Positions 49,051-59,961 of a stretch of DNA of 64,000 bases are shown in pieces. Every line of letters begins with the position of its first letter. Position 1 is the stretch's first letter. Source of the DNA: Symsagittifera roscoffensis (lineage: Eukaryota > Xenacoelomorpha > Acoela > Convolutidae). The notes under the pieces were generated by a model that saw only the letters and a program-made list of their open reading frames with translations, searched no databases and was not told the DNA's origin. The stretch lies in contig NC_087062.1 in the NCBI RefSeq assembly GCF_963678635.1, positions 88,203,845 through 88,267,844 on the forward strand, given 5' to 3'. The translations under genes and the position numbers were made by a program.

Positions 49051-50021
49051 CTAATACAGTGCATGTTCGTATTTTCTCTTACGCATTTGAGGATTCATGG
49101 GAGAGTAATCAACCAGTCCGTTATTGGCCATCCCCGAGCCCATCAACCTTCCATCCGTTGAGCCACCCATTCCCGATTGACCATTCATGCCCATCGGCAT
49201 CACGCTTGAGGCCCCCATCGGATCCATGGGTCCAGGTCCGCCCAAACCCCCTGCATTGGAGAATTGGGCATTCATAAAGGGACTGTTTGCCCCCATGTTC
49301 CCAGAATACCCCATGGTTCCTCCAGCTGACATTGCTGTCGGAATCGCGGGATTTGAGGCTCCATGTTGCTGTCTGGGCATCATACCGGACGGTCCAGTGG
49401 CATGCTTAATCATGTCCAGAACTCCCGTCTCTTTCAATTTCATGAACTCCAGAAAATCACTGAACATTTCCACGTCTTTATTTGGTCCAGATCTACCCAT
49501 CATTGCACCTTTGTTGGCCATCATTGTCGGGGAGTGCATTGCGGCTGCTGCAGCAGCACTGCTATGCAGTCCCATTTGACCCGGCCTATCCATCATTCCA
49601 GAGCCGACGACGCCACTAGACAGTTTATATCCGCCAGACATCATTGAATTGCTCTGTTCATTTCCAAACATATTTCCAGGCGAGTAACCCACATTTGGCT
49701 GCATGGATCCCATCATCGTCACCGGAGATGTTTTCGAACTTGAGGACAGTGACGAATTTCGATTCTGTTGCAGATCATTTTCACAATGCGCAAACGTGCA
49801 AATGGATCCCTGAGGACAGAAGCCTTGTGTGAACAGTTTTTTGCACAGTTCAGTTTTGAACCTCCTCACTTCCGGAGGCCCCGGCTTTTCACTTCGCAGC
49901 TCCTTCTCACCATGCGCATAACTGCAATCATCGCCGTTCTTGCATCTGTTTGTCTCGCTCCAAGCTTTACAGAGATTGCACTTCCACCGAGGGTTCTCAG
50001 ACACTTTTGCCTCAAAGTCGC
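49051..50021 (-). CDS. CCCH protein exon 4: fingers 7 and 8 and Met/Gly-rich tail
   Basis: The acceptor ATACTTTTAG precedes GC-GACTTT, joining phase 1 to give GFKG-DFEAK. Finger 7 begins WKCNLCKAWS and finger 8 FKTELCKKLF. An alanine run, and repeated MG, GG and NP patterns, make up the tail. The stop is at 49051. The frame is open further upstream but includes intron. Confidence 0.85.
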
Positions 50022-53000
50022 CTAAAAGTATCGTATTGGCTTGTTGAGCACTCTTCAGATAACTAACAACCAATGACTACTAAAACTTCACGACGATTTT
50101 TTTGGTATAACAAAACAAAAATTAAAAATTAGTGACGGATTAGCATACCTTTGAACCCGATGGGTCTCAACTCGTATCTTCCGTGTGCGTATGTACAGTT
50201 AGGTCCCCTTGGACAGATCACTTTTTCCAAAAATATCTGGCAGACACTGGTTTTGTACCTATCAGACACCTTCTGTTCATCTTCTGGACTGCGGTTGCGT
50301 AGTTCCTCGATGCCGTGCGCGAAGTTGCAGTTGTCTCCGGCCAGACATTTTTTCTCTTTTTCGAATTTGATACAAAGCTTTGTTTTGTACTTGGGGTCGC
50401 TTGGGTCCATTGGAGCAGGCGGCGCTTTTTCCGGAGTTGGCTGTAGTTCGTTCATACCATGCGCATACCTGTGAATCAACAGAAACAATGAAAATACATG
50501 TATAGTAAAAACAGTAACTGTCAAAATCTTCAACTAGTTTTATTGTTTTATGCTCAGACTCGACACAGCAGAAAGTAATTGACTCAAAAAGTTCAATTCT
50601 TTGTCAGACAATAGAATATAGTGTGTTACTTTAATATGATCGATCGCAACTTGAGCTGATCAAGAAAAAAGAAACGAAGAAACGATAATGAAGACAGCTA
50701 AGATGAAACTTCGTGTCGATTAAGAAATAGAGTCAAAAAGCTCTTTCTTCGAAACCCGAAAATCAAAAACCCCTTTCCAAGCATTGCACAAATTTTTTGA
50801 AAAAAACCTACTTGTAAACTCATCAAAACCATTTTTTTAGAAAACTAAATAAATAAAAACCGGTGCAAACATTTCAGGGGACGACAAAAAATAATCGTCT
50901 TTATAAATTTTGGAGAAATTGTTGTGACTTAGAACCTTATACTTTTCACAATCTAAATATCCTTTACAAAAACAACACAACAAGCTTGTGACAAAAAGTT
51001 TTCCAAATTACTAAGTGCAAAAAAGTGTCGTTTCTTGTGCGTGGTGTTATGAAAGAATTATACACACGTGTAGAAAGCAAGTAAATTAGGTATAACTGAC
51101 AGACTTTTCTCTTTTTTCAGACAATTTTTATTGCCAAGGCTGCGCTAAATGAAGCTTCCGAAACTAGTTTTCATTTTGAAAAAAAAAAAACAATTTTCTT
51201 TAGCCTAACCAATTTTCCAAACGTTATTATCGCCTTAATCGCTCAAAATTAGTCTATAGCTCAAATTTTTACACACAGGCGAAGCAGAGCTTCGTACCAC
51301 TTGCGATACAAAACTGAATGACTATCACTACTAGCAGATGAGCCGACAAATCGAAACATGAAATTAACCAAAAAAAAACGAAATCTTGGAACTGAAACAC
51401 CATCAACTTAAGAGATTTTAAAAAACAGAGGCGAAGTGAAGCTTCGCGCTGCTTGCGATGCAACACATACATAACCTACAGAACTTGCGATACATCACAA
51501 AAAAAACCGACAGAAATAGAGATCAATCCGTAGAAAAAACTTCAAAATTTGTTTGTAAAAAATTATCGAAAAAAATAATGTACCAAAAAATTTCCTATAT
51601 TTGTATTGATTTTGTCTTGAATAAAAGAAACTATGCCAAAAGCAAGATCATTGAACGTTAAGAAAGCATCGAAACAATACTTAGAAACGGTAACAAATGT
51701 GCTCAGAAAAAATTGTCCCTCTCAAAACATTTAGATGAAACTTTTTGCTCCTCGAACTACTTTAAAAGAAGCCTCTATATAAAAAGCCTCGACATATTAA
51801 AGTCGAAACCTTTCATGTCAAATAAAGAGATAAATGAGCATAAAAACGCTCAAACACTGACACACTAAAATCGGAGTTGATAAAATTACAACCAATCGAC
51901 ACTGGGACAATTTTTTGAAAAAATTTTCGACTAAAAAGGCCTTAAAATGGAGCATCACTCGAGAGATTCTGATGATTATGTTATTCCTGATTTTGCGCGG
52001 AACATAGAAAAGAGCCATCAGAATTGGAAAACAGTTAATAAATTCACGGAACCTCTTTGAATTTAAAGAACAATTTACCTTTGATCCTTTTTGATAGAAT
52101 TAACCTAATTTGAGAAAACTGGATCTATAGGTAAAATTTTTATTTCGCTGGGTAAACTGATATCCATTTTCGAAATTAGAAGTCGATCACATTTTCGTGA
52201 CCTTTTTTGTTTTATTTTTGCTGATCTATAGTAGAGTTTGCCTTCCTTTTAACAAAGGAAATGAAGTGAACTTGAAAAAGTCAAACCGCGAAAAATCAAA
52301 ATTGAGCGTGAACAATTTTTAAGACTTTTTCCTTAAAAAAAACACTAAAAAATCTCGAAGACCTATATAAGAGTACTCACTACCATCATTACTCTTAATA
52401 AACGTTTGCAAGTAGAGAGAGGGATAGGAACAAAAAAAACAAAGAAGGTGATAAAAAACGATGGCTGACCTGCAGTTGTCTCCATTAGCACATCTGTTGT
52501 TCTTCTGGAAAGCATGGCACAGGGCAGTCTTGTACTTAGATCCCATCATTCCACTTGCCCCATTCTCTCCCATCTGTCCCCCCATTGCATAACCCCCGCT
52601 GACTACACTAGAGTTGTCACTCATATCTCCTCCTCCCCCACCCATACCTGACATTTTGGGGACATGTGCGTACTGGCAGTTGGCGCCACGGTTGCAGGAT
52701 CCGTTGCGCTGGAACGCGTGACACGACGGGGGACCTGAGTTGGTGCTGTTGCCGTTATGCGAGCGTTGCATCATGTTACCGCCAGCGTGTGAACTTCCTC
52801 CGTTTTCTATTGAATTATTGGCAAATGATCGTGATAGAATTCTGGTGGGTTGTTGGTGGGAAGATAGCGGAGTAGACTGATGCTGATGGTGTTGCTGGGA
52901 AGATCCTGATATGGGACTGCCTCCACTGTCGCTGCCACTCCCAGTACCCGGCGGCGGCTGCCTGTTCAGGTGAGTGCCGCCGCCCATCTGGTTATTTTGG

Positions 53001-56000
53001 TTGGAGGACCCAATAGATAGTTCTTCTAGTTCATCGTCGTCAGGTCTCAACTCTAGCGCATCATGCGCAAAGAGACAGTCGTCCTTAAAACAAACATCAT
53101 TAGTAGGATATGAAAACATAATAAAGCTTTGTTAATGAAGCAAGACTGCTCGAATACCAGGGCAAAGCCCTGAATGTTCCGAGTGCACTGTAAAGCCAAT
53201 TAAAAACACTTTGGTTGAAAAAATGTCGAGAAAAAATATATATTTTTTTCATTTTTCTTCGTTTTATACCAACACACGCTATGTAAAGTAAAAAGTTATG
53301 TACTTAGCTATTCATATCCTGGAAACCTGACCATATGACTTCAAGTTGGAACAAGTTACTCTGCCGCCTACGCGTGTTATACGAGCGCAATATGTCGCGC
53401 GCTAATTATCCAAAGTTAGCAAATCTCAAACCCCTATAACTTGAAGGGTGATATTTTTTTAGATTCGAGCTTCAGACAACAACTTTCAGATGGTATGACA
53501 AATATCTATCAGAAACGCAAGTTAAAATGTCGAATATTCACTTAACAAAAAGACCACCCCAAGCATACAGTCGAAACAATAAGCCCTATTGTCCATCCGC
53601 TGTTTTTCTTCATACTTTCGAAGACAATGAAGAATATCTATGTTCCACTGGTTTTATTTTATTCAGATCAATTTCCAAAAGAATATCTGCTCACTCGGGG
53701 ATCAATCCGGGGGATCAATCAATCTTTGTGGACCGCAGCGGGTGCGGCCACCACGATATTAACCTGACATGGTCTATAAAAACGACTCGTTTTATCATTT
53801 GAATTTACGCGTGGCGAATTATCCCGCACTACAAAACCGTTTCAACTTCAATTGAGGCAAACTAAATTGTCTTTATTCATGGTCTTATTACCCATACACG
53901 ACTCAAACTTTAACACTTAAAATTGGATATTATCAGCCTAAAATTCATACTTTGTCAATAATTCAATTAACACAAACTATTCGAGACCAGTTAAATGGCA
54001 GCCGGAACATTCGGGACTTTGCATTAAAACGAGCAGTCTTGTTAAATTATATTTGTATTTGTGTCAACCTCCAAAATATCAAAAGGTTGAATTTTTCTAC
54101 CCGGACAACGAAAAAAGTGGAAACTTTACATTAGTTTTTTATTGAGTTGACATTAGACAGAGGAAAAGTGTCATAGAAAGTAACCAATATTTATATAGTG
54201 CAATTTAATAATTACTCCAAAATCTTTCATTTTTGCTCCTTTTAGTTTTTCAAAAACTACCAGGTCCATGTTAAACAAATCATATCTGAATGAGCCCTGT
54301 ACATAGCCTAACAAAATTTAAGAGGGCTAAAATCTTCTTATTCAGGTATAAGTAGGTATATTTGAGCCGAAAAAAGTTGTTGTTACTACATTAAATACAT
54401 TTTTTAGTAAGAACATTTTTGAACGTTTTGCTCAGAAATTGGGAGATTAAGTCCTTCTTAAATGCTGTTGGGCCATGTAAAAAGCTCATTTAGATGAAAA
54501 AAGACAAATTTGTTCAACAATTGACCCTGTAATTTTTGCACCACTTTCGATTAACTAAAAGGAGCCAAAAATGACCAATTTCAGGCAAATTTTTCCACCG
54601 CAAACCAAAGTGCTCATATTAATTCTGGTAATTTCTAAGCAACTTTAGCTCTCGTCTTTTTTGTCTTATGTCAACTCGCTTTGAGAAACATTCATTTTCA
54701 AATTTTGTTCATTTTGTCCGGTTAATTTAAACCAGCACTGTGCTGTTTCATTTCAAGCGCCTTTTGTATTCTCTCCCACACCTGCGAAACTTAACTATAA
54801 TAACTTTTGCTCATAATCTCTGATTGCTTTATAAAAATTGGCATGCTGACTAAATTAGCTATTCCAAACTTATTTAGTCTTCATACTCAACCCTGCAAAA
54901 ACACTTGTTACACTAGAAAATTCAATTTTATGAAAGGTTGGGGCAAAAATAAGTAGCCCGATTGTATACAAGCACAACCTTTAAAAATCACTAGTTACAC
55001 CATAGAAATTGTAGCATAACTCTTTTATTATTTTTCAGCGCACCATTAAAAAACCCATGAAAAGAATACCATCGATTGCATTCAATTTTTAGAGGGAGTC
55101 AACCGAACTTTAATAACTTCCGATCATAACTCTAGTAGCTTTTTTACTGTCTGCTATGAGCTTCTCTGTTACTCTAATAGTTATAGTTGCATACATCCTG
55201 ATATGCATTTTCATTTGACCTAAAAAGGTATAATATTTAAGCATGTTTAGAGCCGTTTTCATGTTGTGAAGAACGTTCAGAGTCGTTTTCATGCTGGGAA
55301 GAACGTTCAGAGCCGTTTTCATGTTGTTAAGAACGTTCAGAGTCGTTTTCATGCTGGAAACAACTATATCACATTATAAGATGTCATAACAGGTTAAAAG
55401 TGGCCATTTACTGACAACGCATTTTTGATTTCCTGTCAAAGGAATGAATACACTTCACAATCACAAATCATGTGTGAAAAAGGGAGATGAGATCCTTGTA
55501 AAGTTAGTATCACAGTTGAAAAGAGGGTTTCAGGGACAACTGATAAGTATTTCAACCGAGAAACTCAATATATTTGGCTCTTTCTACAGAGAAACTTTAA
55601 ACTACAGAAATTTTTAAGAAGTTTTTGAACTAATCAACCAAAAACGAAAAAATATATCTACTTCAAAAACACACCTTTATATTGTGAAGTATATTGTGTC
55701 AATTAAAAATACATCTCTACTTGATATTTGTATGCATATTGAGTGATGATGGATGATGATAACTAACAGCTAGTTGGCAAGTGCCGCTCTGAGTGAAGGC
55801 GGTGCAGAGCTGGCTCTTGTAGAGAGGGTTCTCATAAGTCCTCAACTCCTTCTTTCCATGTGCCATGCCACAGCTGTCTCCACTCTCACACGCCCGGTGC
55901 ATACTGTACTGGCCACAAATTCTACTCTTGTAGCCTCCCCCTGTTCCTGTTCCTGCTGTCCCAATCACTGGCGGCGGCTGACCTCCACGACGCCCTCCTG

Positions 56001-56019
56001 CAGCTACTGCTGACGACAT
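49051..56019 (-). CDS. Eight-finger CCCH zinc-finger protein (complete coding region, four exons)
   Basis: Exons 56019-55768, 53083-52470, 50468-50149 and 50021-49051 sum to 2157 bases, exactly 718 codons and a stop, with every junction in phase. The product has eight CX8CX5CX3H fingers in four pairs: exon 1 YKSRIC and YKSQLC fingers; exon 2 PSCHAF and YKTALC fingers; exon 3 YKTKLC and YKTSVC fingers; exon 4 WKCNLCKAW and FKTELC fingers. Most are led by YKT/FKT and followed by AHG..ELR, the TIS11/tristetraprolin style that binds AU-rich RNA. Between finger pairs lie Gly-, Ser-, Gln- and Asn-rich linkers, and the C-terminal 220 residues are rich in Met and Gly. I recall no named ortholog with eight such fingers. 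An mRNA-regulatory role in the cytoplasm is inferred from the fingers. Confidence 0.88.
50149..50468 (-). CDS. CCCH protein exon 3: end of finger 4, fingers 5 and 6
   Basis: The acceptor TTGATTCACAG precedes G-TATGCGCAT, which completes the arginine and gives CRYAHG. Finger 5 starts YKTKLCIKF and finger 6 YKTSVCQIF, separated by 13 residues between the AHG of one and the YKT of the next, close to TIS11 spacing. The donor GTATGC follows 50149. Confidence 0.85.
50534..52318. other. CCCH gene intron with hairpin-tail repeats
   Basis: Two minus-oriented hairpin tails (GGCGAAGCAGAGCTTCG near 51278; GGCGAAGTGAAGCTTCGCG near 51430) lie only 150 bases apart. Otherwise AT-rich intron. Confidence 0.5.
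52470..53083 (-). CDS. CCCH protein exon 2: rest of finger 2, finger 3, start of finger 4
   Basis: The acceptor TTTGTTTTAAG precedes GACGACTGT, which restores CX5C (QLA joined to DD) and LFAH. Finger 3 is CHAFQRNGSCNRGANCQYAH. The exon ends inside finger 4 at AACTGCAG before GTCAGC. Long S/G/Q/H-rich linkers lie between. Confidence 0.85.
53141..54041. mobile_element. 901-base element with terminal inverted repeats, same family as the AATGTTCCGAC repeats
   Basis: The left end CAAGACTGCTCGAATACCAG, then GGCAAAGCCCTG and AATGTTCCGAGTGC, is answered on the right by the inverse: GCAGCCGGAACATTCGGGAC through to CGAGCAGTCTTG. This is the only copy in the window with matching ends of about 45 bases at both sides, so it shows the true termini of the family. 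No long open frame. It sits 58 bases from the acceptor of CCCH exon 2. Confidence 0.7.
54445..54740 (+). mobile_element. Diverged right arm of the mariner-type foldback element
   Basis: Follows the right arm at 58676-58993, from GAGATTAAGTCCTTCTTAAA to TTTGTCCGGTTAATTTAAAC and CAGCACTG, with many substitutions. It lies in the CCCH gene's first intron. Confidence 0.6.
55251..55359. repeat. 30-base minisatellite, 3.6 units, with alternating unit types
   Basis: Units start at 55251, 55281, 55311 and 55341. Odd units begin AGCCGTTTTCATGTTGT and even units AGTCGTTTTCATGCTGG, so the real period may be 60. The frame through it is open, but it lies in an intron of the CCCH gene. Confidence 0.85.
55768..56019 (-). 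CDS. CCCH protein exon 1: finger 1 and first part of finger 2
   Basis: The ATG at 56019 is preceded by GCTTTTTCAG-TTAGC, so an acceptor lies five bases upstream of the ATG (exon from 56024) and an untranslated exon must exist further up. Finger 1 is C-GQYSMHRA-C-ESGDS-C-GMA-H. The donor GTTAGT follows CAACTAGCT and cuts finger 2 after its second cysteine. Confidence 0.85.
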
Positions 56020-56024
56020 GCTAA

Positions 56025-57283
56025 CTGAAAAAGCAACACAAACAATACAAATTCATCCAATGTACAACAAGTAAAAAACGCAAGTATACGTTAACCAAGG
56101 ATAGCCGGTTGCTGTGCAAGTAGCACAGAATGTTCCGACCACATTTTCAAAAAATACTCTTTTTCTTCAAGTAAGTGTCTTTTTTGTACGTCGTGTGATA
56201 ATACAACTATACGAACGCGTAGAAAATTAGTGAATTAGGCATAAACGAACCCAATGATCTTCAATAAAAAAATAGATAAAACAGCCATCTGAGAGTTAGA
56301 AAAGAGTAATGAACTTAAGAATTTCAAATAAAAATTAGATACCCTTTAAGCTCTTTGAATTTCTATAACAATTTATGATTGCTACTTTGATAATAACATT
56401 ATCCGAATTTGAGAAAACTGGATCAATAGGTAAAGTTTTTATTCCGCTGAAATCTAAAAATCGAAACAAAAAAAAATCGTTCACGTTTTTTGCGCCATTT
56501 CCACGTTCGTATTTACGTTATTTTCACCAGATGAATTTCAATTGAACTCAAAAAGTGCATATATACCTAAGTGCTTTGAAAAATGCAATAATACGCACAT
56601 CTTCACAACGTTCATTACTCCAGCCAGAGAAGAGAAGAGCTAAATGAAAGAGAAGAGCTAACTGAAGCTTCTTTTAGTAAAATCAAGTTTTTAGGCTTAA
56701 TTTCTAATTTTCATACATAATAAACGTTACTTAATCATTTTTCTCAATCGAAAATAGTAAAATCAAAAACTTCGAACCGGTTTTTCTCGACAAAAGAAAA
56801 AAATTGTAGAAATTTTTCAATGTCGATCGAATCACGACTAGAAGCTCTTCAATATGATTTATCACTTTACCTTGTCCCATGACTATTTGTGGTACCTGAT
56901 TTTGCATTGAAAACAAAAATCTAAAACACGCCCGATGACAGTTTTTCTCTTTTCAGAGGTCGGACCAAATAATTTGGCCAATAGTAAAATCATATTAGGA
57001 GTAACTCGAGCGCGATTGTTTTCGTCTGCCGATAAAATTCGTCGCAAAAAAAATCCGACCAATTTAGGACCAAAAGCTTTCATGGATTTTTGTTTTGCCC
57101 AAAAAGGCTTTAACATGACACAAAATTCTATCCCTGCAAGCTTTTTGATGAGTTACCTTAATTAGTGCTGGAAAAATTATCCTACGACATGGTTCCTTTT
57201 CGAAACCTCATCACTCAGTGTCTCGAAATAACAGAAAAAAAAAATTTAAGATAACTTAAATTTTCAAGATTCACTGCTGATGT
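56025..57283. other. Upstream region of the CCCH gene
   Basis: Should contain the promoter and an untranslated first exon, neither of which I can place. Contains a repeat with GCCGGTTGCTGTGCAAGTAG followed by CACAGAATGTTCCGACC at about 56105. Confidence 0.4.
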
Positions 57284-58270
57284 TACAAATACAAATCAAT
57301 TTAAACACAGAGACAAAGTTGAGCTTCGCGCCACTTGCGGTTTAAAAATGAATGAGTACGATTGAAATCAAATGAAAAAAATCTTCAAAAATCGACTTTT
57401 GTCAAAAACAATTGCAAAAGCCCCAAAAGTCTGAAAATTAGCTGCAAGAAGCGCCGGTTGCCGTGCAACAATCACAGAATGCTCCCACTACACTACTTTT
57501 TGGCAACTTTAGAAAAAATACCAAATAATCAGTAACTTAAAAAGAGCTGTTCCGAAAAAGCAACCAAAAACTTGGCTCAGTTTATAAACTGAGCCGAATT
57601 GCAACTGGAAAAGCTTTTATACGATACCGAATTTGACCACCTACGAGATTATTTTGAGGCAGTCAAAAGAGGGCGGAAACACCACCTAACACCTTTGTCC
57701 TTTCCTAATCTATGGGAACAAAAAAATCTTCATGCTATCTCAATTATTGATATTCATAGATTACCCATCTCAATTATTTATCTTTTAGCATAAGCAAGCA
57801 AATTTCATGAAACACTATTTGACACCAATTAATCGCCGAACATTTTCAATTAATCAGCTGTTTATCAATTGATTGCACCAGTTGCAGCTGGTTCAAATAC
57901 GTCAGCAGGCAAACTGCCAAGTATTTCCGAGCTTCAGAAGAAAAATCAAAAACAAAACACCTGAAATTTTACTGAAAAAATGAAAATGACGCTAGTGATT
58001 CATAGGAATAACGCTACTGACTTCATTTGGCTTCCAATTGTTTATCCATTACCAAACAATGAGTGCAACAAAGCTTGATTTATCCATTCAAAAATATCTT
58101 CTTATTTCCAAACCTAATTTTTTTCAATCATTCTTTATTAAACATTTTTTATTAATTTTTTTATTCAAAAAAGCGATTACTCGCTTATACTTTTTCAAAA
58201 ATTCGAAAAAACTGGCTTTAATATCAACAATCAAGCACAATCGAAGTGTGGATTTACCTCAAGCTAAATA

Positions 58271-58993
58271 CAGTGCTGATTTAAATTATCCGGACAAAAC
58301 GAACAAAACTTGAATTTTCAAACGCGTTTTTCTCAAATTGGGTTAAGATGAGACAAAAAGTGAAGAGGACAAAAGTTGCTTAGAATTTCACCATAATTAA
58401 TATGGTTCCATTTTTTCTCCGAAATTCTCAACAAAATTTTTACCCCAAAAATGGGTCATTTTGGCTTTTTTCAATTAATCAAGACTTACGCTGAAACTAC
58501 TTTGTTAATTGATATAAAAAATAAATCACAGGAAGCCTCTTACGCAGTTCAACAAAGTTTAAGAAGGGTTAAATCTCCAAAAATTTGCACAAATTGTTTA
58601 AAATTTATTTTTAAACAGAGATTCTGGGTTTTATATAGTAAAAATCACATTTACTGACTATCAAGTGAAAATTTTTTCATTTACACTGGTTTTTGGAGAT
58701 TTAACCCTTCTTAAACTTTGTTGAACTGCGTAAGAGGCTTCCTGTGATATATTTTTCATATCAATTAACAAAGTAGTTTCAGCGTAATTCTTGATTAATT
58801 GAAAAAAGCCAAAATGACCCATTTTTGGGGTAAAGTTTTTGTTGAGAATTTCGGAGAAAAAATGGCACCATATTAATTTTGGTGAAATTCTAAGCAACTT
58901 TTGTCCTCTTCACTTTTTGTCTAATCTTAACCCAATTTGAGAAAAACTCGTTTGAAAATTCAAGTTTTGTCCGGATAATTCAAATCAGCACTG
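58271..58993. mobile_element. Mariner-type foldback element with about 320-base inverted arms
   Basis: Ends are CAGTGCTGATTTAAATTATC and the inverse ...AAATCAGCACTG, with TA on both sides (58269-58270, 58994-58995), the target of Tc1/mariner transposons. The arms pair over most of their length and leave a spacer of about 70 bases. Open frames inside the arms mirror each other and are not genes. Confidence 0.8.
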
Positions 58994-59200
58994 TACAAAA
59001 AACACGTCACACAACTATAAAACAGAAATTTTGAAAAGTGGGGGAGGTGGAAAAGCCAATAAAACACGGCAAGGCAAGCAAGCCGGTAAAAACAGACAAA
59101 ATTTACACAGCCGACAAAAAAAACACCTAATTACTTCTGGAAAATATTTTGCAATTTCAGCTTTAGATACAGTACCACTGCATTTGAAAACATATTTAGA

Positions 59201-59361
59201 TTACCATGATTACTTCAATTGAAGATGACCTCAATTTCTGGCTCATCTGGTGAACTAGGTGGTTTAAGGGTAAAAAGTACCGCAGCCGAGTACTTTTTAG
59301 CCTTAAGCCACCTAGTTGGGCCAGAAACTGATGTCATCTTCAATTTAAGCAGTCATGGTAG
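59201..59361. repeat. 161-base imperfect palindrome
   Basis: Outer TACCATGATTACTTCAATT against AATTTAAGCAGTCATGGTA, inner GAAGATGAC against GTCATCTTC, and centre AAAAAGTACCGCAGCCGAGTACTTTTT. Repeated at 61880-62040 in the right unit. It lies downstream of the gene end on the minus strand. Confidence 0.8.
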
Positions 59362-59819
59362 TCTTTTGCGTTGAATACTGCAAGGGTTCATCTATTCAAA
59401 ACCTGTCAATAAAAAACTCACTTTTCGTGGATACCACAATCCAGCTTGAAAAACTTTCTTCCAAAAAGACGGAAATTTTGCCAAAAGCTAGATCAAACAT
59501 ATTTTAATTAAAATAAAGACTGCTAAATCTAATGTTTCTCTTAAAATTGATTTGCATCATTTGAGCATGTTTAGCACAGATGACACGAGTGAATGTATGC
59601 GGAATCAGCCATTTACATAACATCCATATAATAAGCGTGTTCGTCTATACTTGAGTAGCATTTATAAATATTTATATTTTCCATAAAGGATTTGAAGAAA
59701 GAGAAAGCTTTATTGATTCCATTTAGCTCAATTCTTTCCCACGTGCGTTTGATTTCCCATCTTGGAATTTGGTATCATGTCACTTGGAATTAGTTAATCG
59801 ATGCTTTACCATATGGCTT

Positions 59820-59961
59820 TCAGTTTGTCGTTGAATCGGTCATGCAAGTAACGTGAACTATTTGCGGTTCACTTGATGTGGCATTATTAAAGCCTGGTAA
59901 ACGGACAAAGGCGGATTCAAAAAACGGCCCATTGCATACACAACATGTGGAATTGTCGTCA
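59820..59961 (-). pseudogene. Duplicated 3' end of the TGFBRAP1-like gene
   Basis: Copy of 62499-62640: the last 47 codons, including part of the C-terminal Cys motif, the stop and the downstream AATAAA. Cut off by the duplication junction at 59962 with no upstream exon, so it cannot make the protein. It differs from the parent at about one coding position (GGGCCG against GGTCCG). Confidence 0.88.

Noticed and set aside
49059-50025. Several plus-strand open frames opposite the CCCH exon
   Set aside because: Shadows of the finger and Met/Gly-rich coding sequence on the minus strand.
21438-51445. Helitron ends, suggested by the terminal hairpins
   Set aside because: The expected CTRR terminus after the hairpin and TC start are not seen; tRNA heads favour SINEs.
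53141-54041. piggyBac assignment from TTAA near the ends
   Set aside because: TTAA adjoins only the right end; on the left it is five bases away from the terminus.
57599-57793. A 64-codon frame repeated at 60279
   Set aside because: Conserved only because the whole 2.68-kb segment was duplicated recently; no family features or splice context.
58038-58897. Paired open frames on both strands (a MGHFGFFQLIK start appears on each)
   Set aside because: They mirror each other because they lie in the inverted arms of a foldback element; the same applies to 60718-61575.
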